Source: Halioglobus sp.
GTDB taxonomy: Bacteria; Pseudomonadota; Gammaproteobacteria; Pseudomonadales; Halieaceae
Assembly (NCBI GenBank): GCA_020443325.1
Contig: JAGRIK010000308.1
Location: 1 to 60,887, forward strand
Reading direction: 5' to 3'
DNA: 60,887 nt
Position 1 is the stretch's first letter. Each line of letters starts with the position of its first letter. Under the pieces are notes generated by a model. The model was not told where the DNA came from. It did no database searches and was given only the letters and a program-made list of their open reading frames with translations. A program made the translations under genes and the position numbers. This document shows positions 33,841-42,123 of the stretch, piece by piece.

Positions 33841-35997
33841 TCAGGTATTCCCGGCTTCGCGGCAGCGTTTCAGATAGGTTGGCGTCGATACGCCCATGAT
33901 GCGGGCGCGAGCCGCAGAACCCAGGGCACCGCCCTGCTGATTCACGTGTGCCATCAAATTGTCTGCCATAAGCGTCAGCGGCGACTCGTCGGATTGCGGT
34001 GACTCCCTCACCCACTCCCGCAGTAATCGGCGCGGCTTCTGCCACAGCGCACTGCCGTTTCGATCATTCTCACGCGATGCGATTTTCGGCTGCCAGCGGC
34101 TGATATTCCGGGGCTTGGTATGGAGGAATTCGGCCGTTCGCCGCAGGTCGCCCCGATACCTGTCCAGCGCTGCGAGCACCAGCTCATCTTCAAGCCAGGT
34201 ACCCAGTGGCTTGATCACTTTCAGTTCCAGCAAGCTGTGCACCGCCTCACCCAGCACCACATGCAACGCCTCCTGCACCGACGGAACATAATTCTCATCC
34301 TCGCTCTCCCGGGTTGCCACCACCGCCAGAAACGGTTTGGGCTCAGGCAGGTAGGGCGCGCCATCGGGTTTGATCCCGGTAAACAAGCCGAGGTCAACCG
34401 GTGTCAGCCAGTCCTTATCGGTCTTTTCCAGCGCGTCGTGAATACACTGGCGCATTTCGCTGATGTTACCGGGCCAGTCGTACAGCAGCATCGCCTGCTC
34501 CGCATCCGGCGTAAAGCCCTTCATGTCGCGGTCGCGGGTCACGCCCTCCTGCCCGAGGATCTTGTGTGCCCAGCGCAGTACCGCCTGTTTACGATCCTTG
34601 ATGGGTGGCACATTGATCGGATAGCCGGCAAAAGCGCTGGCGAGGGGCGCAACCAACTGGCCGCGCCGGATCAGGACCTCCAGTTTCTCAGGGAACAGCG
34701 CAATCAGTTTGAGTCGGGGTAAATAGCGTGGGGGGCTGACATCTGCCAGTGTACGGGAGCTGATCTGTTTGGCCAGTTTGAGCTGCACCTCAGCGTGCAT
34801 CAGGTGTGGTGACTTGAACACCAGCGTTTTTCCCTCACCCTGCGCCAACTCGCGTGCAATACGCTTGTGCGCCACCTGGCGACTGCGAAACTCCCGACAG
34901 TCGATGGCCACAAGCATGTCGCTGGCGCCGTCCGATTCCTCGTGAATAATTCGAGCGATATACATTTTTCCCGTACCTGCGGGGCCGATAATCGCCACTG
35001 GGATATCCAGCTGTGCCAGGAAAATGGCCTGGTCTACAGCGCCTTCCATGTTGTCGACCACATAACCTTCGATATCCTTTTCAATCGGCGCTACCGGGGG
35101 CAGGACTTTTCTGGCCGGAGACCTGGCCTCGTCATCGCCTCCCTCTTCCCCGGTTCCGGAAGCGTGCACGTTGGATGACTCGCTGAATATCCCCGCGTGG
35201 TTGACCACTGTGCCGATAATCCGTTTGTGGTCGTCTTCCGTTGCCGCGCGCACCGGTTCCCGTGCTCCAGCAGACTGGGCGTACAACATCGCGTTGTTCG
35301 CCGCTAACAGGGTCGCCAGTGCGCTGGTGCCGGGAGCCCTGTGTGCCAGGCCGACGCAGATCCGGGCATCCGCTGTTGCGGTGCCCGGTGCGGTATGCTG
35401 GCGGTGGACATGGGACAGGATCGCGCGGCAGATATCGCGTGCGCCCTCTATATCGACATCGCGCAGGGTGACAAGAATTGAGCTGGCCATCGGTGGGCCC
35501 ACCGCGTCACCGCTACGCACTATTTCGAGCAGGCTGCCCCTGATATCGGCCATCAGGCTCGCTGTTTCGCGTGCGCCCCAACTGGCATCGTAGCGCAGCT
35601 GATCGACACCCAGCAACGCCAGCGTATCAGAGGGGGCCAGATCATCCGGCACACACGTATGGCTTTCATCGTGAAGCGGCCACAGCAACAGGTTGGCGAC
35701 TGCACCCTGGGGACTCTGCGGGCCGGGCAGACACAAGCCACCTACGGCGACTTCCGGCAGCTGTACCCGGTCCAGAATCAGTGGCGGCAGCATCACGCGC
35801 CGACCCGCTTGCAGCGCGTGCTCGAGAACACTGGCGGACTCGGCGGCGCAGGGAATCACATTGCGCCAGGCTGCGCTCACCAATGTCGCAGCGGACACCC
35901 CGAGCAGATTGGCGGCTGCCTCATTACAATCCAGGATTTCACCGCTATCGGCGTGAATCGAGACACAGGCCTCCTCCAATCCGCCGAGCACTGTCAT
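33841..35997 (-). CDS. PAS/degenerate-GGDEF/degenerate-AAA+ regulator with HTH
   Basis: A 718-residue mosaic. Residues about 10-110 look like a PAS domain (GEILDCNEAAANLLGVS). About 125-245 follow the GGDEF fold pattern (IRGSLLEIVRSGDAV, then a final LLAANNAMLYAQSAG), but the catalytic GGDEF is replaced by GPPMA-like sequence. About 310-520 is an AAA+ domain like sigma54 activators with a Walker A GPAGTGK (337-343), but Walker B lacks the acidic pair and there is no GAFTGA loop. Then comes a Fis-type helix-turn-helix (LVLAALDRYRGDLRRTAEFL) and another C-terminal helical segment. It probably binds DNA without driving sigma54 polymerase. Function unknown. Confidence 0.75.
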   Translation of the reverse strand: MTVLGGLEEACVSIHADSGEILDCNEAAANLLGVSAATLVSAAWRNVIPCAAESASVLEHALQAGRRVMLPPLILDRVQLPEVAVGGLCLPGPQSPQGAVANLLLWPLHDESHTCVPDDLAPSDTLALLGVDQLRYDASWGARETASLMADIRGSLLEIVRSGDAVGPPMASSILVTLRDVDIEGARDICRAILSHVHRQHTAPGTATADARICVGLAHRAPGTSALATLLAANNAMLYAQSAGAREPVRAATEDDHKRIIGTVVNHAGIFSESSNVHASGTGEEGGDDEARSPARKVLPPVAPIEKDIEGYVVDNMEGAVDQAIFLAQLDIPVAIIGPAGTGKMYIARIIHEESDGASDMLVAIDCREFRSRQVAHKRIARELAQGEGKTLVFKSPHLMHAEVQLKLAKQISSRTLADVSPPRYLPRLKLIALFPEKLEVLIRRGQLVAPLASAFAGYPINVPPIKDRKQAVLRWAHKILGQEGVTRDRDMKGFTPDAEQAMLLYDWPGNISEMRQCIHDALEKTDKDWLTPVDLGLFTGIKPDGAPYLPEPKPFLAVVATRESEDENYVPSVQEALHVVLGEAVHSLLELKVIKPLGTWLEDELVLAALDRYRGDLRRTAEFLHTKPRNISRWQPKIASRENDRNGSALWQKPRRLLREWVRESPQSDESPLTLMADNLMAHVNQQGGALGSAARARIMGVSTPTYLKRCREAGNT

Positions 35998-36033
35998 CGG
36001 CAGAAGTGGCTCACCGAATCGTGACGCACGACG

Positions 36034-37014
36034 TTATTCCGACGGCTGCGCCGACGGATCCACCTCGGCGAACTGGCGCATGACGTAATCCACACGGTGC
36101 TCGGTACGAAAGCGCCGGTTCACGGTCATATTTTCAATATGGCGCAGACGGGGCAACAATCCGCGGCCATTGGTGATCTGGATTGCCAGGCCGGGCCGGG
36201 CATTCAGTTCCAGCAACTGCGGGCCGGCAAACTTGTCCAACACGATATCGGTGCCGATATAGCCAAGGCCGGTCATTTCGAAACACTGGGAGGACAGCAT
36301 CAGGATATCCCGCCAGCCGGCTATCTGTATGTCGCTCAGGGGGCGCCCGGTATCCGGGTGCAACTTGATGGGACGGCCGAACTGGGCCGCGTTCAGGCAG
36401 CGCCCTGAATCCAGCGCCAGGCCCACCCCAACGGCGCCCTGGTGCAGGTTGGCCTTGCCGTCTGAGGCGGCCGTCGCCAGGCGCAGCATGGCCATTACGG
36501 GGTATCCGCGAAACACGATAATGCGGATATCGGGCACGCCTTCATAGGAATACCCATCAAAACAGTCGTCGAAGGCAATCAGGTCTTCAATGATGGCCAC
36601 GTCGGCCGTACCGCCCAGGGAATAAAGCCCTGCGAGAATATTACTCATATGGCGGCGAATATCGGCGATATCCATCAGCGCGCCGGAACTGCGAATGAAC
36701 AGGTCTCCCTTGCGACCAGTGATAACGAGTATGCCCTTCCCGCCGGAGCCCTTCGCCGGCTTCAGCGCAAAACTCTCCAGATCCGCCAGCTCGCGTTCGA
36801 TGTGGCTGATCTCGTGTTGCTCGCGCACAACGAATTTCAGTGCCGGTGTGGGCACGTCATACTCCTGCGCCAACAACTTGGTTTTCAGCTTGTTGTCGAC
36901 CAGGGGAAAGAGCTTGCGTTCGTTATAGCGATTGATGAAATCCACGTTGCGGCAATTCATGCCCAACATGCCAAATTCCTTCAGGCGCCTGGTTGAGACC
37001 CATGCGTGTGTCAT
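36034..37014 (-). CDS. Alpha-L-glutamate ligase-like ATP-grasp protein (RimK-related)
   Basis: A 326-residue ATP-grasp enzyme of the rimK-related family (TIGR02291-like). Signs are FALKPAKGSGGKGILVI, the glycine-rich ATP-binding turn, and the C-terminal GTDIVLDKFAGPQLLELNARPGLAIQ, which carries the metal-binding Glu and Asn. It should form an amide bond between a carboxylate and an amine, for example adding Glu to a protein or peptide. Its start overlaps the preceding 7TM gene by 4 bases. The same order of zinc protease, transglutaminase-like membrane protein and ATP-grasp ligase recurs in many gammaproteobacteria, implying a joint role. Confidence 0.88.
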   Translation of the reverse strand: MTHAWVSTRRLKEFGMLGMNCRNVDFINRYNERKLFPLVDNKLKTKLLAQEYDVPTPALKFVVREQHEISHIERELADLESFALKPAKGSGGKGILVITGRKGDLFIRSSGALMDIADIRRHMSNILAGLYSLGGTADVAIIEDLIAFDDCFDGYSYEGVPDIRIIVFRGYPVMAMLRLATAASDGKANLHQGAVGVGLALDSGRCLNAAQFGRPIKLHPDTGRPLSDIQIAGWRDILMLSSQCFEMTGLGYIGTDIVLDKFAGPQLLELNARPGLAIQITNGRGLLPRLRHIENMTVNRRFRTEHRVDYVMRQFAEVDPSAQPSE

Positions 37015-38531
37015 CCGAGATCATCCATTGAGCGAAAGCGCCGCAATTCCGACAGTTTGTACCCGGTGTACTGTCCCATGGCCAGGATGGACGCCAACAA
37101 CACCAGATTAAGCTCCGGGAAATTGAAGGTGAGGTGAACAAATATCGGCGTCTGCATCAGCAGATAAGCGATAACCGCCACTAACAGGCTGCCTCCGCCC
37201 TGCCGCAAAACCTCGCTCGGGCCGTCTTCCTCCCATAAAATCGACATCCGCTCGATGGTCCACGCAATGATGATCATGGGGAAAAATGTAATGGTCATTC
37301 CTGTACTGTAGCCCAGCTGGTAGCCGATGATGCTGAACGCGGAGATCATGAAGACAACCAGTACGATCAGCGTCGCGATACGCGAGACCAGCAGCAAGTT
37401 CAGCCGCGACAGGTAGCTGCGCAGCCCCAGGCCGGCAGCCACCACCAGCACAAAACTGATCAGGCCGGTCACCAGCGAGGTCTGCAAAAATGCCAGCGCA
37501 ATCAACACAGGCATAAATGTGCCCGATGTCTTCAAGCCGATGATGACCCGCATAAAGACCACGACCGCCGCGCCCAGTGGCAACAGCAACAGCAGCTTGA
37601 ACATACTCTGTTCTTCGATTGGCAGATGCTGCACACCCAGGCGGGTAAACGCACTCTCGCTGTTTTTCACCTGCGCCAATTGCAGGGCGGGCACCGTCTG
37701 GCGGATCATGGAAAAATGCACGCGGGACTTCTTGCCCCCGGTGATATCCAGTACCGAAACCCCACCGCGATGCCAAAGCAACAGGTTGGGCGGGACACCG
37801 AATTCCCCGGACACCGGATTAACCAGCAACCACTTCTCCCCGGTATAGATTTCAACCATCGGCGTCAGCGTCTGCCGGCGCCTGGCGTCCTCGAGATACA
37901 GTCCCATCACTGAGCGCGTCGCAATATCGGCGCGGTTCAGCAACAGCATCAGCAGGTCTGCCTGGTTGGTGGAGTTTGAACTCAGCAGGGCAGTATTCTG
38001 GGAGTCGGGAGTGTTCAGCAATTTGACCAGTTCGCGCGTCAGGCTTTGAGGAGAACTGGATTTTTCGCTTGCGAGATCCAGCACCTCCTTCGCCGCCAGT
38101 TCCTGTGCGTCATCCCAGTAGTCCAGGTGCTCCTCGCCAATGCCGGGATCATCTGCGGCACTGTTACTGTCGCTGCCGGTTTCGACCAACTGGGCCTTGT
38201 AGTAGAGCGACTGCCCACCCTGCGCATCTCGCTTGGTCCACTCCGCACGCCGGTTGCCGTCCAGCGCAAGAATCGCAAAGCCGTAGCCGGGCGAGGCTGC
38301 CTGCTCCTCGTAGACCTCAAAGCCCGGCGTTTGTGCATCGGGCAAGCTGAGGTTGACGGTGACGGGGCCGCCATCGGCCTCGAAATCGACCCTGGCTTCA
38401 ACCAGCCAGACTGACTGCTCCTGCCCTGGCAGGAAGGGGATACCCGTCGCGAAGTGACGCAGCACCGCGATCACAATCCCGCTCAGGGCCATGGCTATCA
38501 GGATCCCAAAAAATGTCCGCTTCTGGTTCAC
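37011..38531 (-). CDS. Inactive transglutaminase-like protein fused to 7 TM helices
   Basis: A 506-residue membrane protein. A first helix (about 8-28) anchors an extracytoplasmic domain up to about 300, in which the family's transglutaminase-like fold lacks the Cys-His-Asp triad (no Cys is apparent in the segment around NSTNQADLLMLLLNRADIATRSVMGLYL). Seven hydrophobic helices follow from about residue 310 to the end. This matches the described inactive transglutaminase/7TM family. It is coupled by 4-base overlaps to both neighbours and may present a substrate to the RimK-like ligase. Confidence 0.85.
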   Translation of the reverse strand: MNQKRTFFGILIAMALSGIVIAVLRHFATGIPFLPGQEQSVWLVEARVDFEADGGPVTVNLSLPDAQTPGFEVYEEQAASPGYGFAILALDGNRRAEWTKRDAQGGQSLYYKAQLVETGSDSNSAADDPGIGEEHLDYWDDAQELAAKEVLDLASEKSSSPQSLTRELVKLLNTPDSQNTALLSSNSTNQADLLMLLLNRADIATRSVMGLYLEDARRRQTLTPMVEIYTGEKWLLVNPVSGEFGVPPNLLLWHRGGVSVLDITGGKKSRVHFSMIRQTVPALQLAQVKNSESAFTRLGVQHLPIEEQSMFKLLLLLPLGAAVVVFMRVIIGLKTSGTFMPVLIALAFLQTSLVTGLISFVLVVAAGLGLRSYLSRLNLLLVSRIATLIVLVVFMISAFSIIGYQLGYSTGMTITFFPMIIIAWTIERMSILWEEDGPSEVLRQGGGSLLVAVIAYLLMQTPIFVHLTFNFPELNLVLLASILAMGQYTGYKLSELRRFRSMDDLG

Positions 38532-39295
38532 TTGGATTCTCCACTACGATCCGATGTTTGCTCCGGAATGACGTAGGGCGCGACATTTTTCTTGCTCACA
38601 TCCACCACCATCACATCTCTCAGGATACTGCGGCCGATCGTAAGCTGATAACTCGTGTGCGTGCGGCTGCTCAGGCTGAACTCTGCCGTTTGCTCGTTCT
38701 GGCCGACGACGACAGCCAACTTAACCACCGGACGCCGTATGGCTTCACCACCGCCAGAGCTTTGAACACCAAGGGTACGCACCAGCCTCCGCTCCAGGGT
38801 TTCAGACTCTCCGGTTTCAGGACTCTTGATACTGAAGCGGACCCAGGGCTTGCCATCGCGCTCAAACTGCTCGATCTCGTGGGCATCGATAGAAGCGGTT
38901 GCGACACCGGTGTCGACTCTGGCGGTCAGCGCCAGCCCCATGTCGGGAAACCACACTTTCTCCAACCCACCGACAACCGTCTTATTGGATACTTCAGAGA
39001 CTGGTGGGCAGGCCTTCACCTTGGGGCAATCCTGTACCGTCGGTGCCTTGAGCACCTTGCCAAGGCTCGCGCTCAAGGCGACCAGGTTTTGCTCCTGCTC
39101 CTCCAGTTGTTGTTGCTGGGCTTGCAGAAGCGCTTTCGCTGACGCCTGGTTCGCGAGCGATTGATCGAGTTGCGAGACGACCTTGTCAAGGCGTGTATCC
39201 TGCTTCTGTTCCTGTTGCGGCTGGGCGACACATCCACCCAACAGAGAGAGCAGTCCAATTACCATAATAAATACAGGTATATTTCGAATTATCAT
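38528..39295 (-). CDS. RimB/AALP-like zinc protease domain lipoprotein
   Basis: A 255-residue lipoprotein: signal peptide with lipobox LLGGC (Cys at 22), a Gln-rich coiled-coil stretch (about 25-80), then the retropepsin-fold domain of the ATP-dependent zinc protease family (PF05618-like) from about 95 to 240. The domain has DTGVATASIDAHEI, the aspartic-protease-like DTG turn, and RDGKPWVRFSI. The family is linked to RimK-type ligases, removing or trimming added residues. First gene of the three-gene cassette. The name of the family suggests ATP dependence, which the sequence does not show. Confidence 0.85.
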   Translation of the reverse strand: MIIRNIPVFIMVIGLLSLLGGCVAQPQQEQKQDTRLDKVVSQLDQSLANQASAKALLQAQQQQLEEQEQNLVALSASLGKVLKAPTVQDCPKVKACPPVSEVSNKTVVGGLEKVWFPDMGLALTARVDTGVATASIDAHEIEQFERDGKPWVRFSIKSPETGESETLERRLVRTLGVQSSGGGEAIRRPVVKLAVVVGQNEQTAEFSLSSRTHTSYQLTIGRSILRDVMVVDVSKKNVAPYVIPEQTSDRSGESK

Positions 39296-39510
39296 AAGAA
39301 TCCAAAGTTAACAGCACTATAATTATTCAGAGGTGCCACTCTAACGAGCGCGACCCATAAAGTAAATTACCGGAACAGGGTGCCCCAGCGGCACAATCGA
39401 CGGCACAATACGCCTGATTGTCAGGGTACGCTGCTATCGATATTGATAAATAATCCACAATTCGCCGCTGAACAGACTTCCGGCGCTCCCAGGGTCTTCC
39501 AAAGGCGTCC

Positions 39511-40191
39511 TTATGGATTGGCGCGCGTTTGAATCTTTTGCAACAACCGCACAAAGGCCTCCGCCTCCTGGGCGCCTGGCACCAGGTACTGCTGCTGGAA
39601 ATAGAATGTCGGTACCGCATGAACCTCGCGCTCCAACCAGTAGGCCTGCTCGTCACGGACGGCCTGTGCGTAGCGCCCATCGGCAAGCACCGCACTCGCC
39701 TGCGCACCGTCCAACCCGGCCCTGGTTGCCACATCGGCCAGCAGACCGGGGTCATTCACATCCTCGCGGCGACTGAAAAATGCCTCGAACAGCGCCAGCT
39801 TCAGCGCTGTCTGCCTGCCCTCTACAGCCGCCCAATGCAGCAATTGATGCGCGCGAAATGTGTTAACCATGCGCATCCCATCAAAGTAATCGAAGGTGAA
39901 CCCCAACGATTCACCCAGTGCTGACAAGCGCGCCCTGGCTCCCTGGCTTTGCGCGGGAGTGGTGCCGTATTTTTGTGCCAGGTGTTCCCGCAAGTCCTGT
40001 CCCTCCATAGGCATCTGCGGATTCAGCTCAAAGGGATGCCAGCGTATCGCCACATCAAACTGCCCGGGCATGGTTGCCAGCGCCTTCATCAGCTGCTTGT
40101 AACCGATAATGCACCAGGGGCACACCACATCGGACACGATATCTACCTGCAAAGGCAATACGGACGGTTCTGCGCTGTGGGCTTGTGGCAT
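39511..40191 (-). CDS. DsbA family oxidoreductase, FrnE-like
   Basis: A 226-residue thioredoxin-fold protein with redox motif CPWC at residues 24-27 and the cis-Pro region AVPTFYF. There is no signal peptide, so it is probably cytoplasmic, as in the FrnE/DsbA-like isomerase group of about 215-235 residues. It would catalyse disulphide exchange or glutathione-dependent reduction. The helical insertion (residues 60-165) has the WHPFELNPQMP and LREHLAQKYG blocks seen in FrnE homologues. It sits alone, 504 bases from the next gene. Confidence 0.87.
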   Translation of the reverse strand: MPQAHSAEPSVLPLQVDIVSDVVCPWCIIGYKQLMKALATMPGQFDVAIRWHPFELNPQMPMEGQDLREHLAQKYGTTPAQSQGARARLSALGESLGFTFDYFDGMRMVNTFRAHQLLHWAAVEGRQTALKLALFEAFFSRREDVNDPGLLADVATRAGLDGAQASAVLADGRYAQAVRDEQAYWLEREVHAVPTFYFQQQYLVPGAQEAEAFVRLLQKIQTRANP

Positions 40192-40268
40192 GGTTTCTCC
40201 GACATCCGGGCTGAGTACATCATCATAGGGCTAAATATCGCATCAGGCGAGATGCTTCGGGTGGGAGT

Positions 40269-40319
40269 GACACTGTGCGGGGGAGATCTCGGGCCATGCG
40301 GGCCTCCCGCGGCAGTGTC
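40269..40319. repeat. Imperfect hairpin beside element E2
   Basis: Arms GACACTG (40269-40275) and CAGTGTC (40313-40319) pair perfectly. Inside them GCGGGGGAG and CCTCCCGC pair with a bulge, around a loop that contains GGGCCATGCGGGCC. Purpose unknown. Confidence 0.5.
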
Positions 40320-40392
40320 GGGCTACAGGAAGATGCATTGGTGGGACCGAGGACGACAGGCACTTACAGATGCTCGTAGACGGTGGAAAGGA

Positions 40393-40500
40393 GGGAAATT
40401 GAAAGGTATAGGGTTGGGACTGTGCGAGGCATGGATGCCGAGCTCAAGCCCCCATGGAGGGGTTTACGGCGGGTCCCAACCCTATACCTTTCAATTTCCC
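40393..40500. repeat. Long perfect palindromic element E2
   Basis: Two arms of 28 bases (40393-40420 and 40473-40500) are perfect reverse complements, enclosing 52 bases. The centre has GGCAT-GG-ATGCC and CCCC-CATGG-AGGGG hairpins, then a TTTACGGCG segment. As in E1, the arms end in GGGAC/GTCCC at the centre, the centre has CATGGATG and a T-rich GGCG ending, and the outer arm sequence is unique to this site. It lies between the divergent DsbA-like gene and the 90-residue gene. Confidence 0.8.
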
Positions 40501-40695
40501 GGCGGCCAGGATGGATTCGTTAGCGCCAGGGTGTATTCCCCAGTTTCTGCACTTTTCTCCAGTTTTTGGTTTGCTTTTCCCCAAGCCACTGTTAAAAACT
40601 ACCTAGATCGGTTTTGGCTGCCCTCCGCTGCTATACTAAGAGCAACGCTGCTACACACTGGTCTATGTTCTATTATCAGTTACGTGGAGATAGTG

Positions 40696-40968
40696 ATGAT
40701 TAGTTTACTGGAGCACAGCGCCCAGGGCGCCACCATCCATTTGGACCAACGCGAATTGTTATTGGTGATGGCCCTGATTCAGGAGGGCCGGGAGTCCTTC
40801 GGGTGCAACACCGATACCGGTGAAGCACTGGATCAATTCTTTTGTTCAACCAATATCCAGGTCGAGGAGGCGCGCCGCAATAAGCTGAAAAAAGCCATGA
40901 TGCGCCAGAAAATCAGCGTGGTACCCAACGCAGAAAACCGAGCACATAAGGGCGCATCCCACGCCTAG
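40696..40968 (+). CDS. Small hypothetical protein (90 aa)
   Basis: A 90-residue, probably cytoplasmic protein starting at ATG 40696, 4 bases after GGAGATA. The sequence is half helical (LDQRELLLVMALIQEGRESFG) and ends in a basic stretch (RRNKLKKAMMRQ). I do not recognise it. It has no operon partner on the left; the DUF3014-like gene lies 251 bases downstream on the same strand. Confidence 0.6.
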   Translation: MISLLEHSAQGATIHLDQRELLLVMALIQEGRESFGCNTDTGEALDQFFCSTNIQVEEARRNKLKKAMMRQKISVVPNAENRAHKGASHA

Positions 40969-41219
40969 CCCCCCGCAGATCTAGCAGTGTTACACGGCTT
41001 TGCCCCAAGTCGTGCTCTGTATCACACACCGCAACTTGCCTCACGCTTTCACGCTTGTCATCATCCTGTGATGTATCGGGTGCCTACTTCTCTGCCCTGA
41101 GAATTAAATCCCGGCACTACTGGCTGGCGAACTCTGCAAAGAGTATTCTGTCCAAACTATCGACTGGCGCCGCCTTGCGTTATCGCTATAGAGAGATTCA
41201 CCGTGAAGGAGAACTGCAA

Positions 41220-42107
41220 ATGAGAGCAGAACCTGAAGAAATTTTGAGCCACCATCCCAAGCGCAGCAAACTCCCCATTGTGGAATTGTTGCTTGCGCTG
41301 GCTGTCATCGTCGGGCTGGTGATCTTCTGGTTCTGGACCGACGAGAAAAAACCCGAAGAGACCGTTGCCCAGTTACCGCAGGCCGTGGTGCCGGCAAAAG
41401 CGCCCAGTCTACCGCCCACGCCGGATATTCCGGTGCGCGAAGAAGTCACTGCAGCAAGTGATACCGAAGTCATCGACGTCGATGTTGAGACGGCGGTTCA
41501 AGACGACGCTGAGGAAAAAACCCCACTCACCGCCGCTGAAGGCGAAAGGATCCTGCAGCAACAATTTGCGGCGGCCGGGGCGGATGCGAATCTCACCAAA
41601 CTGGTCAGTGGCGATCAGCCATTGGATTTAAGCGCGGCGCTGGTAGACGGCCTTGGCCGCGGCGTTATCCTGCGCAAGATGGTACCCCTCGAACGGCCAA
41701 AGCAGGCGTTTAGCGTGGACCGGGACGGCGATTCGATGTACATGAGCCCTGCCAGCTACAACCGCTATGACGGCTACACCGATGCCATCACAGCACTCAA
41801 CGTCAGTGTGCTGGTGGAAACGTTTCACACGCTGCGCCCACTGTACCAGCAAGCCTATGATCATCTCGGACTCGATCCAGAGGATTTTGACAACGCAATT
41901 ATCCGCACGCTGGATATGGTACTCGCAACCCCGGAAATCTCGGAACCGATTGCACTGAAGCCGAAATCAGTCGTCTATGTGTATGAGGATCCAGCGCTGG
42001 AGAGTTTGCCCGCCCTGCAAAAGCAACTGCTGCGAGCGGGCCCGGACAACCTTCGCCGTATCAAGCAACAGGCGCGGGTGCTGCGTGAGGGATTGCTCGC
42101 GCAGTGA
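41220..42107 (+). CDS. DUF3014-like membrane-anchored protein
   Basis: A 295-residue protein with one N-terminal helix (about 20-40, PIVELLLALAVIVGLVIFWFW) followed by a Pro/Glu-rich linker and a C-terminal domain. The C-terminal features (GLGRGVILRKMVPLERPKQAFSV, YNRYDGYTDAITALNVSVLVETFHTLRPLYQQAYDHLG) match the DUF3014 family as I know it. Start is ATG 41220 after a GGAG site; an open frame reaches back to 41055 but lacks a site. Function unknown. It converges with the oxidoreductase gene at 42124. Confidence 0.72.
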   Translation: MRAEPEEILSHHPKRSKLPIVELLLALAVIVGLVIFWFWTDEKKPEETVAQLPQAVVPAKAPSLPPTPDIPVREEVTAASDTEVIDVDVETAVQDDAEEKTPLTAAEGERILQQQFAAAGADANLTKLVSGDQPLDLSAALVDGLGRGVILRKMVPLERPKQAFSVDRDGDSMYMSPASYNRYDGYTDAITALNVSVLVETFHTLRPLYQQAYDHLGLDPEDFDNAIIRTLDMVLATPEISEPIALKPKSVVYVYEDPALESLPALQKQLLRAGPDNLRRIKQQARVLREGLLAQ

Positions 42108-42123
42108 GCCCCACTGCATTCGG

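Larger units (their letters stand above)
40192..40695. other. Intergenic region with two palindromes
   Basis: 504 bases between divergently oriented genes. It contains an imperfect hairpin at 40269-40319 and the long perfect palindrome at 40393-40500; I see no gene. A GGAGATA ribosome site serves the small plus-strand gene at 40696. Confidence 0.7.

Noticed and set aside
39327-39755. Minus-strand open frame overlapping the DsbA-like gene
   Set aside because: It is a shadow of the DsbA-like reading frame, with Arg/Pro-rich, non-coding composition.
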